Source: Microdochium bolleyi
Taxonomy: Eukaryota > Ascomycota > Sordariomycetes > Xylariales > Microdochiaceae
Reading direction: 5' to 3'
Length of the DNA: 64,000 bases
Assembly: GCA_001566295.1 (NCBI GenBank)
Contig: KQ964246.1
Coordinates: forward strand, 868,001 to 932,000
Positions 36,115 to 47,364 of the stretch are shown here, one piece after another. The stretch's first letter is position 1; the number at the start of each line of letters is the position of its first letter. Under the pieces are notes generated by a model. The model was not told the origin of the DNA and did not search any database. It was given only the letters and a program-made list of their open reading frames with translations. A program made the position numbers and the translations under genes.

Positions 36115-37126
36115 ATGGCACAAGCAGCTGGGTCATACAACAACCCACTCAAGAAGTTCAAGTGCGTACTCGCGTCACGACATGGTCTCAGACCCTCTAC
36201 AATGGCCCTCCAGTGTACTGACTTTCCGCGAACAGGCTGGTCTTCTTGGGTGAGCAAAGCGGTAAGGCAGTCCTGCAGAGCTTGGTTCGACCTATCGCGC
36301 AATAGCTGCGGCCTACCACCTCGTTGGTACCACTCTCCAGGAATGGCGGCTAATTTGTTCAACGCAGTCGGCAAGACGTCCTTGATCACGCGCTTCATGT
36401 ACGACTCTTTCGACAACATGTACCAAGCCACAATCGGCATCGATTTCCTTTCTAAGGCGAGTCCCGACGAAACCACCGATACAATAAGGGAGCACAAGAG
36501 CACTAACTGAGGCGTGGGCAAATGGACAGACCATGTACCTGGAAGACCGGACTGTGCGCTTGCAGCTTTGGGATACCGCCGGCCAGGAGCGATTCCGGAG
36601 TCTGATTCCTAGTTATATTCGAGACTCGAGCGTCGCCGTGGTCGTGTACGACATCTCCAGTATGAGGCTCTATCCTGAAAGGCTCGCTTGAATATCTGAT
36701 CTGACGGCTTCACAGATGCCAAGTCCTTCCAGAACACCAGGAAATGGATAGACGACGTGCGAGCGGAGCGAGGAAATGATGTCATCATCGTACTTGTCGG
36801 CAACAAGACAGACTTGAACGATAAGCGCGAGGTCACAACGCAACAGGGTGAGGACGAGGCGAAGAAGAACAACCTCATGTTCGTCGAGACGAGTGCGAAG
36901 CTCGGCCACAACGTCAAGAACCTGTTCCGAAGGATAGCGCAGGCCCTGCCTGGCATGGAGGGCACAGACACCGCGTCTCAGGTCACCTCGCAGAGTAAGG
37001 ATCCACCGCGTATCTTTTTGGCGGGAATGTGCTGTCTTCGAATGATTGTAGAGACTGACGACGGCAATAGTGATCGATGTCAAGACGACTCCTCAGACCA
37101 CGCAGCAAGACGGTTGCTCATGCTGA
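36115..37126 (+). CDS. YPT6: Rab GTPase Ypt6 (Rab6)
   Basis: Predicted 208 aa from six exons (36115-36161, 36236-36261, 36368-36456, 36530-36659, 36716-36994, 37071-37126). G1 GEQSVGKTS is split by intron 2; switch I reads [12 protein letters not shown]; then WDTAGQERFRS, NKTDLND, ETSAKLGHNV and a terminal CSC for double geranylgeranylation. The [26 protein letters not shown] segment is the Rab6-type signature. Ypt6 directs retrograde traffic from endosomes to Golgi and within Golgi. Intron 3 (36457-36529) starts with GC rather than GT: the exon must end at the Lys of FLSK for the family sequence to continue with TMYLED, and a CTAAC branch-like motif sits before the AG. Confidence 0.94.
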
Positions 37127-37459
37127 AAAACAGTCGGCATGCGCAATGGATTCAGGCATGATTTTGAGATGCTCTTCACGCATTACGAACGGATGACAGT
37201 TCTTCATTGCTGCAAGGTCCCTTTTTAGAGCATGCCAGAAGATAACGAAACCACATAGTAATTTGGCTTTCGAGCACATTCACGGGGATGTGACTCGAAA
37301 GTGGCAATTCATGAATCATAATCACTTCTTGGGTACAATCCTGCAGTGCCGGGGGCTTATTCACATCCGTGGTGCATGCCTCCGATCAAACGCCTGGCAT
37401 CAACTATCTGTTACACCTGCATAGCCTCTCTTTGTTCCTTGGTTGGAATACACTGCTAA
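37127..37459. other. Convergent 3' region, YPT6 / RKI1
   Basis: About 330 bp between convergent stop codons; nothing else seen. Confidence 0.6.
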
Positions 37460-38341
37460 TCAACCCAGCGTCTTCACACTGCCATCCTTCATGCCAAAGT
37501 ACACCTTGACGGGCTTTTCACCACCCATACCCTTCTGCAGCGCCTCGGGTCCCGTGTGGCCCGAGAATACACCGACCTCGAGTACACCCGTGATGGCCTT
37601 TATCCGCGACGCCAGGGCATCCACAGTCCACAGGCCCTTAGAGGGGTCCATCTGATCCGCCTGGCTGTTGAGCAATAACGGCGGGAAGGGCGCATCGATG
37701 ACGTTGTTGCCGTTGTCCGTGACGATGGAGCCGGCCTTGCCAGGCAGTCCCGAGCGGACAAACGGCTTCTTGGACCCGAGCAGCAGCAGCTCGCGACGGA
37801 CGGCCTCGGTGGCGAGCGGCTGGACCTCGATGGGGATGCCGACCCAGCTGGTGAGCAGGTTGGGTACCTCCTTGCGGTAGTCGGCCACGCAGACGAACTG
37901 CTTGGAGAACTTGGCGACGAGCTTCTCCTGGTAGTGGCAGGCGCCGCCGCCCTTGATGCAGTTGAGCTCCGGGTCCACCTCGTCGGCGCCGTCGAAGCAC
38001 ACGTCCAGATACTGCTGGCCGGGGACGCGTTCGTTGAACTCGAGGACGAGGTCATCGATGGCGAGGACAGTGAGCTTGGCCTCGCGGATCAGCGCGCGGG
38101 ACTGCGACCCTGTGGGCACGAACTTCATCTTGGCCGTCACGTCGCGCGGGAGGTCCGCAATCGCCTCGACGACGTACTTGATCGTGCTGCCGCTGCCGAT
38201 ACCGACGTACCGGAACTCCGGAGAGAGGTAGTCCTCGACGGCCCGACGGCCGGCTGCCCTCTTGGCCGCCTCGACCAGGTCGCCGGCCGTGTTCACCGGC
38301 GTGGGCACGGGCGGCTCAACGAGATTGTCAGTTGGAGCCAT
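37460..38341 (-). CDS. RKI1: Ribose-5-phosphate isomerase A
   Basis: Intronless, 293 aa. Hallmarks in order: VGIGSGSTIKYVVEA (phosphate-binding loop), FVPTGSQSRAL, FDGADEVDPELNCIKGGGACHYQEKLVA in two adjacent blocks (catalytic Asp, Lys and Glu region), and GNNVIDAPF near the C-terminus. The enzyme interconverts ribose-5-phosphate and ribulose-5-phosphate in the non-oxidative pentose phosphate pathway in the cytosol. An extra N-terminal 20 residues are typical of fungal forms. The start gives the usual fungal length; no intron is needed. Confidence 0.96.
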   Translation of the reverse strand: MAPTDNLVEPPVPTPVNTAGDLVEAAKRAAGRRAVEDYLSPEFRYVGIGSGSTIKYVVEAIADLPRDVTAKMKFVPTGSQSRALIREAKLTVLAIDDLVLEFNERVPGQQYLDVCFDGADEVDPELNCIKGGGACHYQEKLVAKFSKQFVCVADYRKEVPNLLTSWVGIPIEVQPLATEAVRRELLLLGSKKPFVRSGLPGKAGSIVTDNGNNVIDAPFPPLLLNSQADQMDPSKGLWTVDALASRIKAITGVLEVGVFSGHTGPEALQKGMGGEKPVKVYFGMKDGSVKTLG

Positions 38342-40738
38342 TGTGCGTGCTGATGTGCAGAGGGAGGAGTGGTAAAGGGGGGATCTGTATGGCTCACTGT
38401 CAGCATGTGATCCATGTTCGCAGGTTTGGTCTGGGCATTATTCGGGATCCTTCCAGTGTCGTAATGCTGCGCCATATCGAATCTCGGCTCCAAAGAAGAT
38501 GATGTATCGTGACAACGCGAATGAGAATCCACGTTGCGCGAGCGGAATCAAGCAGGTCCTCTTTCCCCCATTGAGACATGCAGATGTCTGCAGTGACATC
38601 ATCCCGAGCACAGCCGCCGCTTACATGAGAGAGGGGCGCTGTGGTGCATTACTGGTAGAGGCGACAATTTTCTACTAACATGAAGCTGGGCGACAGGAGT
38701 GATGCCCGAGTTGGAACCTGTGTGATAACAGCTCCCGGCTGCACACGGCGAGTCGCGAAATTCCTTGCTGCGGGGATCGAAGGCCGGACGACGCCGAATG
38801 TCCTGCCGATTTTGGTGCAATTGAAAAGAGCTTTGGTAGTGGAAGGACTCATGAACACTGCGTAGTATGCTTCTGATGTTCTCTCGGAGGGCCCGACGTT
38901 AAGAAAGATCCGATATGAAAGTCCGTCGCGAACGAGAGCTTCAGAGTGGGATGATCTGCAGTCGTCCTGCGCAGGCCGTGCCGGTATTGATTGGCTGCTG
39001 GGTGGTGAGCAACGCTGCTGCTCTTGCCTGATGGAGGGGTCGTTGGCTTCGCTTCCCTGCCATACCACTTCCGGTTAAGCTGCGAAAGTCACAATGTTTA
39101 CTTCTTATCGATAGTCACCTCCCATGCTCGCCAGTCGAAGGGAGGTCATTCTATCCAGGTCTGGACATCATCATGGGATTTGTTGAATTTGCCCGTCTTC
39201 ATTCAAGTGGTTGAAGAATGAAAGCCTACAAGTCTTTTGGCGAACTCGTACATCTCAGGAACAGCCATACGTGTCTGTTCCATGTGATTCATCATTACAA
39301 TTGACAACGATCAAGGCTGCCGAATTCAAAACCAATGCCTGCGAATGTTCAGGCTGGAAGTTACAAACTGATGCTTTGTATGCAACACAGAGAAAGTATT
39401 CAAAAATAACAGGAAAGATCCGCTGCGTGTATGATATCGTGACACAAGTGCTAATACTCGCCAGGAGTCCGTGGCCGAGAGAATGGCTGTCGAACGCGTG
39501 ATTCTGGTAACAAGAATCCATATCCATCATCCGGACCCAAGATTGAATGCCGAGCAAGGCCCGAGTCTGCACAAGCGTGCACGGCGGGACGACCCAAATC
39601 CCGGCCGCCACTCAACCTGGAGACGAATGACTGGAAATGACAATCCTGATCCTCCGCATGACGCATAGAGACGTTCGCTGTGAGCGGATAAATCCATGTC
39701 GTGCTCCAGTGCCCGCAAATGCGAACATGCTAGCCGTGCGGACAGCCAGACAGTACCGGACCGCAGTAGACTGGGGTCGCAGACTACCAGATCACGACAT
39801 CGACTAAGAGCGTCTCGCCATGCGGGTATCGGAAGTCGCCTCACGATGGCGTCTTGTTTAGCGGGTATCGTTGCAGTGCTGTGGACTGGGGTCGCAGGAG
39901 CCACACAGGGGTCGCGACTACATCGATGCTTCGGGGCCTGGGGAAATCTGGAGGCATTGGGATGCAAGCATTTCTGTCCGGCTACCCATCATGCCTGATG
40001 ATACATTTGAAGCAGACAAAAGAGCTGATCCCGCTGCAGCCAGGGCTCACTTCCTGATGAACACACTCCCTCAAGATGGCAGCAATTCGAGTCCATGACT
40101 CGAAGGGAGAATGCCAGACACATGCGGGACTCGGTGCGGCAGCTGGAATGACGGAAACAGCAGAGCCGTGGATGGATTAAGTAGCGCATGAATGTGCTTC
40201 CGAATTTGACTCCGGGACAAGCGAGTGCGGGCGTGGGCCGCCGGATACAGGCACAGGATGCTGGGTGGCTGCGCCATTTAATTCACGACGAGGTGTCCCG
40301 AGTCCCGAGATCCAGGGTCTAGAAAGGCCGTCTCCAGGTCCGCACCCAGGGCCCTCCGCAGTCGGGCTCTTAGAAAGACGCGGCCGCCTATTGGCTGCGC
40401 ATCACGCAATCGAGGACCGCCACAGTTCGAGGGGCACCAAAGCCCGGCATCGACAAGATGGTTCGGCGGGCCCCACGGCCGGCCGCGGCAGCGGCATCTC
40501 CACGACCGCTTTTGCGCCCAGGCACAGCACAGGCATATGGCATTTCCAAGCGGCACTCTGCCATCAAGCTCGTTGTCTCGCCGCCGCCGCCCAACTGCGG
40601 TCTGCTAGTCTAAGCCTAGTCGCACTTCCCACAGCTCAACACCTGTGTCTCCAGTCTTTTTTCTCCCGCCCGTCGGGCCCCCGGATGCCACAGACTATTT
40701 GAGAGCACGAGTCGCCGCTGCGGGCCACCCCTCCCACG
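38342..40738. other. Divergent intergenic region RKI1 / sulfite reductase
   Basis: About 2.4 kb between divergent starts. Open frames such as 38649-39068 on the minus strand lack any family pattern. I did not find a clear binding site for the sulfur regulator CYS3/MetR; an ATGACGCAT at 39658-39666 is one base short of the published palindrome and is not reliable. Confidence 0.45.
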
Positions 40739-43700
40739 ATGTCGTTCCTCTTTGGAAAAGCAGAAGCCTCCGCCTCCCCTGCTGCTGCCTCTTCCTCGAG
40801 ACAACAACGGGCATCTCTCAGCATGGCGGACGTCCAGCTCACAACGCCTCACGAGGCAGGTAAGTCAACTCCACTACCTCCCAGATGCTCTGCCTTGGGG
40901 ACGGTCTTGTGGTGAGAGGGGGTTTGGTCTTCCAGCAGCAATGACCTGTTCTCTCTTCTGTGTGATTGTATTGGCCGCCGTCCCTGAGAATCCGATCGTC
41001 TACCTCAACGATGCAGTAGTGACTTACACCAGTTCTCATCTCTAGTCGCGCGCGTTGCATACCTCGCCAGCGATGTCGTCGTTTCCGTCGAGCCTGCCCA
41101 CGGCCAGGACTCTGACTTCTCGAGCCACTTGAAGAAGTACGCTGCAGCCAAGACCCAGGGTCTCGTTGCTAAGACTGCAGATGCTCTCCCAGAGGTAGGC
41201 AGTCTTTCCAGTCCAAGACTAGTCTTTGCGCTCCGTGGCGAGAACACCTCGACTGACGTGTTTCCATTTAGATTCTATCTGTCAGACACAACACCGACCC
41301 TCTCCTGTCCGTTTTCACACCTATTCGCTCCGGCCGGATAACATCAGTCACCACGACCTCAAGCGTCCTCCTTCCTTCCATCGCCCACCTCTACAAGCTT
41401 GCCAACTACCCCGTTGTGCTGCACGTCGCCCTGGGACCATCAGAGTTGCCAGACTACTCGGCGATAACAGCCATTAGAAACTCGGGATGGACATTCTTGC
41501 AGTCCGAGTCTGTCCAGGAGGCGCAGGACGTTGCCATTTCTGCTCACGCTCTTGCTGTCAAGTCGGGCAAGGGTGTCATTCACTTCTTCGACCCCAAGAG
41601 CTCCTCGCACGACCGGCCAGTCACTGCTGAGAGCGACGAGGTCGTTGGCCAGCTCCTAAGCTTGGATGATGTCCGCCGTTTCCAGGCTGGATCCGCTCAG
41701 GACGGCGGCATCTATGCCGACGATGGACGGGTAGTGCACTCCTCTGTGCAGCCCGAGGCGGCTACGAATGGCCCCGTTGCTACTCTCGCCGACTCAACCG
41801 TGCTCGGCGCCGCCTCCAAGGTTGCATCCTCGGCGGTGTCAGAGAAGTCGAGAAGCGAGAAGAGCGAGTCCGCTGCGCCTTCGATCGTTTCCACAGCCAC
41901 TACCGTCGAGGCTGCTGCGGTACAGTTGAGCTCGGAGGACATCTACAACTACATTACTGCCATTTGGGCTCAGGTCAAGGAGCTCACCGGCCGCGAATAC
42001 AGCCCCTTCGAGTGGTCTGGCCCTTCGAATGCCGAGCAGGCCATCTTCGTTTTTGGCTCTGATGCTGGTCTTTTCGCACAAGCCCTGGATGCGGCCAAGA
42101 CTACCGACATCTACGCGAATGCAGGCCTCATCACCGCGAGACTGTACCGTCCCTGGCTCGGCGCGAAGCTTCTTGATGCCATTCCGAAGAGTGTCAAGAG
42201 GATTGCTGTCCTCGAGCAGATTTCGAAGAAGACCACAAAGTGGGGTCCTGTCTTGATCGATGTCCTCACCTCGGTCAAGAGCGGCCCCGGTGGTGTCGAG
42301 ACGATCGTGGGCCACCAGCTGGGCTACATCGAGTCCGACACCATTGAGCAGGCTCTCCGCGGCATTTTCCAGAACCTTTCTTCCGAGAAGCCTGTGCAGA
42401 ACCTCGAAGTTGGCAAGACATCTGCCCCAACCGGGCCCCGGGAGTCTGGTCTTCACCAACCAAAGGTCGAGACTGCCTACACGAAGATTCTCGACCAGCT
42501 CTTTGGCAAGCGCGTCTACATGGCGAACGCTCTCAAGTCTAGCAACACCGGCCTGACTGAGACCATTGCTGCGAGCCCCGAGTTCGGCTTCGGTTCCCTG
42601 CTTGCTCGCAAGGAGCACCGCGAGCGCTTTGTCAAGGACGTCAAGGTTGCTGCCAGCTCGGGCAGCTTCATCACCACCTCGCCGGTTGACTGGCTCGCCA
42701 AGTGGGCCGCCAATGCCGAGGATGCTACCAAGGCTGGCGAGCTCGCTGATGATGTCATCGCCCGTCTTGAGACTGACGGCTCATCTGTCGCCCGACAGCT
42801 CTTGGCCAGCAAGGGTCTCTTCCGGAAGGAGTCGCTCTGGCTTGTTGGGTCCGATGCGTGGTCGTACGATCTTGGCAATTCTGGTGTCCACCATGTCTTG
42901 GCTTCCGGCGAGAATGTCAACATGCTTATCATTGATTCGACGCCGTACTCGGAGCGTGCTGCTGCCGATGCCGCGAGACGCAAGAAGGACATTGGACTGT
43001 ATGCCATGAACTTTGGCAACGCCTACGTCGCTTCCACTGCCGTCTACAGCTCATACACCCAGGTCCTCCAGGCAATGCTCGAGGCCGACAAGTTCGAGGG
43101 TCCTTCCGTCGTCCTTGCCTATCTGCCCTACTTCGGTGAAAACGACTCTCCTCTCACAGTTCTTCAGGAGACCAAGAAGGCTGTCGATCTCGGCTACTGG
43201 CCTCTGTACCGATGGAACCCCGAGAACGACACCAAGAACGAGCCCAAATTTTCTCTTGACTCTGAGCGCATCAAGAACGAGCTCAAGGAGTTCCTCTCTC
43301 GTGACAACCACCTTACACAGCTGATGAACCGCGAGCCCAAGTTTGCTGCCGTACTTGGTCAGGACTTTGGCACAGAGGTTCGGGCCCAGCAGAAGCGCAA
43401 GGCGCGTGATGCTTATAACCAACTGCTCGAGGGCCTGTTTGGTGCGCCTCTTACCATCCTCTTCGCTTCCGATGGCGGCAATGCTCAATCCCTTGCAAAG
43501 AGACTTGGCACTCGTGGTCGTGCCAGGGGTCTCAAGACCACGGTCATGGCTATGGAGGATTATCCCATTGAGGACCTGTCTACTGAGGAGAACATTGTCT
43601 TTATTACGGCCACTGCCGGTCAGGGTGAATTCCCCCAGAACGGTCTCTCTTTCTGGCACACAGTCAAGGACAGCACCGACCTTGATCTGGCGTCTGTCAA

Positions 43701-45756
43701 CTATTCCGTTTTCGGTCTCGGCGACAGCCACTACTGGCCGCGCAAGGAGGACAAGGTTTACTACAACAAGCCTGCGAAGGACTTGGACAAGGTCCTGACC
43801 ACTTTCGGTGGCAAGAAGCTCGCTGATACCGGCCTGGGTGACGATCAGGATCCTGACGGATACCAGACTGGATATTCTGAGTGGGAGCTGAAGCTCTGGC
43901 AAGCACTTGGCGTAGACAATGTCGAGGGTCTTCCCGATGAACCCCCGCCGATCACCAACGAGGACATCAAGCTGGCTTCGAACTTCCTTCGTGGTACCAT
44001 CGTAGAGGGACTCAACGACACTACCACCGGCGCCATTTCTGCAGCTGACCAGCAGCTCACCAAGTTCCACGGCACGTACATGCAGGACGATCGTGATATC
44101 CGAGACGAGCGCAAGGCTCAGGGTCTTGAGCCTGCCTACTCTTTCATGATCCGGTGCAGACTTGCGGGTGGTATTTCCACGCCGAAGCAGTGGATCCAGA
44201 TGGACGATATTGCCACAGCTCTCGGCAATGAGACCATGAAGCTCACCACAAGACAAACATTCCAATTCCACGGCATCATCAAGAGTAAGCTGAAGCCAGC
44301 CATGCAAGCCATCAACAAGGCTCTCATGACCACCATCGCCGCCTGTGGTGATGTCAACCGTAATGTCATGTGTAGCTCTCTCCCGACCGAGGCTGGCTAC
44401 CAGAAGCAGGTGTGGGCTGTGTCCAAGCTCATCAGCGATCACTTGCTTCCCTCCGCAGCCTCCAACGCCTACCACGAGATCTGGATCGCCGACGAAGACA
44501 ACAAGAAGACTCAGGTTGGTGGCAACGCCATCCAGGACTTTGAGCCGCTCTACGGCCCTACGTACCTCCCCAGAAAGTTCAAGATCACGATTGCCATCCC
44601 GCCGCACAACGACACTGACGTCTATGCACACGATATCGGCTTGATCGCCATCAAGGGCGACGATGGCAACCTGGTCGGCTTCAACATCGTGGCTGGTGGT
44701 GGTATGGGTGTCACGCACAACAACAAGAAGACCTACCCCCAGACAGGCCGCATGTTCGGTTACGTCCCTGCTGAGGAGGCTCACATTGTGTGCGAGAAGA
44801 TCATGCTTGTCCAGAGGGACTTCGGTGACCGCAAGAACCGCAAGCACGCTCGTCTCAAGTACACGATCGACGACATGGGCGTCGATGTCTTCCGCGGCAA
44901 GGTCGAGGACCTGTGGGGCAAGAAGTTCGAGACGGAGCGCCCGTTCCAGTTCAAGAGCAACGTCGACACGTTCGGCTGGCAGAAGGATGAGCACGGCCTG
45001 AACCACTTCACCTTCTTCATTGAGAATGGCCGCATCGAGGACACGGCCGAGTTCCAGATGAAGACTGGACTACGTGAGATTGCCAAGGTGCACAAGGGCG
45101 AGTTCCGCCTGACCGGCAACCAGCACCTGATCCTCAGCAACGTCGCGGACGAGGACCTCGACGAGATGAAGGCGCTGATGAAGAAGTGGAAGCTTGACAA
45201 CATCCAGTTCTCCGGCCTGCGCCTGAGCTCCTCTGCCTGCGTGGCCTTCCCGACCTGCGGTCTTGCCATGGCCGAGTCGGAGCGCTACCTGCCCGTGCTC
45301 ATTTCTAAGCTCGAGGCGTGCCTCGAGGAGAACGGCCTCAAGCAGGAGTCCATCGTGATGCGCATGACGGGCTGCCCCAACGGCTGCGCCCGCCCGTGGC
45401 TGGCCGAGGTCGGCTTCGTCGGCAAGGCGTTCGGTGCATACAACATGTACCTGGGCGGCGGCTACCACGGCCAGCGCCTCAGCAAGCTGTACCGCTCCTC
45501 CATCAAGGAGGACGAGATCCTGGCCATCATGAAGCCGCTGCTCAAGCGGTACGCGCTCGAGCGCGAGGAGGGCGAGCACTTTGGCGACTTCTGCATCCGC
45601 GCTGGCGTCATCACCGCGACCAAGGAGGGCCGCGACTTCCACGAAAACGTAAGTTCATACTCCTCCTGTGCATAGTACCGTGCAGCAACGATAAGCTCCG
45701 GGGCTGACAAAGCATGAATCAAACAGGTCGCCGAGGAGGACGAGGAAGAGGAGTAG
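40739..45756 (+). CDS. MET5: Sulfite reductase (NADPH) hemoprotein beta subunit
   Basis: Predicted 1558 aa from four exons (40739-40859, 41046-41194, 41272-45648, 45727-45756). It shows the yeast Met5/Ecm17 architecture: a pyruvate:ferredoxin oxidoreductase-like N-terminal half, a flavodoxin-like domain from about residue 813 (TILFASDGGNAQSLAKRL), and the siroheme/4Fe-4S sulfite reductase domain from about 1020. The cluster ligands are C1413, C1419, C1458 and C1462 (SSACVAFPTC and GCPNGC); their spacing of 6, 39 and 4 is the same as in E. coli CysI. With the Met10-type flavoprotein it reduces sulfite to sulfide for cysteine and methionine synthesis. The last exon adds an acidic tail (VAEEDEEEE). 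The gene is complete and shows no disrupted motif. Confidence 0.96.
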
Positions 45757-47364
45757 AAGCAGTGACTTGCACCAGCCACGTCAACTCTCTCCTTTTCTGT
45801 CTTCTTTCTTTGCTTGTGTGTGTTCAGTGTTACTGTTATCAGAACAGTAGCCTACAAAAGGGATTCCCACGGTTGAGTGCATATAGCAGGCGGCGTCTAC
45901 TGGTTATAGGGTAAATTTTTATTTTATTTTAAATATTTATACACACTTTTCATCTGCGTTTCATGGTCTATTAGTGTCATCCTGTGTACTTTTATTCGTT
46001 CTTGTTATAGTCACAACCTACTCTGTTGTGCTCATTGGAGATGACGGTCCCGAAAAAAGGTAGTTCTAAAAAAGACGTCCATGAACTGCGTTCTGACTCG
46101 GCCGCGTGACCATCTTGCCATAATTTCCGTGTCTTTCTTGTCATCCTATTCGATCAAGGGGGGGCCACCCCTGCCACCATGGTCCTTTTCGGCACTGCAA
46201 TATAGGCACTGCAACTGTAGCATCCCGTGCTGGCGCCATGCTCAGCAGCCGCATACTCTTTGGTATGCAAGCTCTCGCCCTCGGAAGGCCCTTTCTGGAA
46301 AAAGTTAGGATGAGATCGGTTGTTACACACAAAGGAGGGCAGGGATGTCTGTGCAGGGGACATGGCTGATGAGGCTATTTTTAGGTCCTCTCCCATGTTC
46401 TAGCTTGCTGCAGAGTGCTGTCGGTGCAAGGGTAGCAAGGGGTGCCCGATCGGGGGAGCTTCGCAGGAGGTAGATTGTGAGGAGGTAGCATTTCGTTCAT
46501 TTCTGGCGATTGAACTTCGCTGGAGCATGGAACCCGGTGAGCGAACCTGGTTCTGCAGCTGCGGCAGTTGGGGTTTACCTCTCGATTGTGATGTTCGACG
46601 CCGGCGTGTACACTCGAAGTGCAACACAACGAGAAGCTGAGCTCTGCTCTCTGGAGCCTCATTGTCCTCGGGAGCAAGACCTGTCTGTGCCTGTGCATCC
46701 CTGCACCAGCTACCTGCCTAAACCGGCGTAGCCACGCACGGCTTGACGGGTGAGTGCAGTCTGACTGCAGCCCCCCGAGATGCTTCTCGACAAGCTCAGC
46801 ATCTGACCGACGAGCCGGGCCGATCCCACGAGCCACCTCTGCTCTCTAGGCGTCTCCGCACCACGCCTGGCGCCATCACGTTGCTGGGATCTTCGTTCCC
46901 GTGCTGATCCCTATCTGGGACCTCTCAGCCCTCTCGCACTTATTCTCTCTCTGTCTCCAGCCAGGGTGATGTGGACCACAGTATCAATGGCTCCCCGAGC
47001 GCGGGCAGCAGCGACCCCCTGGTCCCTGGATGGCGCCAGCAATGCACTGCACTCCACGCACTTACCACCTCGCTCTCATCCGTCATGGCTGATGTTCCAA
47101 AGCAAGCAGCAGCCTCCCTCCTCCTTGCAGATGGAACCTTACACCTGCACTCCAGAAGCCTACGAGAGTTCGTGGGCAGGACATCGTGACTTGATGGCGC
47201 CATAGACAGTCGCGACAACTCAAGGAAGAGCCCGGCCATTCCCTCCCCCAGGTATAAGAACAACGAGATCCGCCTGCCTCGTCGAAACTCCATACCAAAG
47301 AGGCCTTCTCTTCATCGCACAGAGCCTTTGGGATCAGACACCAGAAGCCCCAGCATAAAACGCA
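45757..47364. other. Intergenic MET5-GH55
   Basis: An AT-rich run at about 45911-45950 probably lies in the MET5 3' end. The right part is the glucanase promoter, with a TATA box at 47253. No gene is recognised between them. Confidence 0.55.
47253..47257 (+). promoter_or_regulatory. TATA box of the GH55 gene
   Basis: TATAA lies 112 bp before the start codon. Immediately upstream is CCCCAG (47246-47251), which fits the reverse complement of the loose CreA carbon-repressor consensus SYGGRG. Motif match only. Confidence 0.4.

Noticed and set aside
39658..39666. Possible CYS3/MetR site upstream of sulfite reductase
   Set aside because: One base short of the palindromic consensus and over 1 kb from the start codon.
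43051..45006. 651-codon open frame antisense to the sulfite reductase gene
   Set aside because: It mirrors strong C/G third-position bias of the sense gene, has no family motif, and lies over the conserved siroheme domain.
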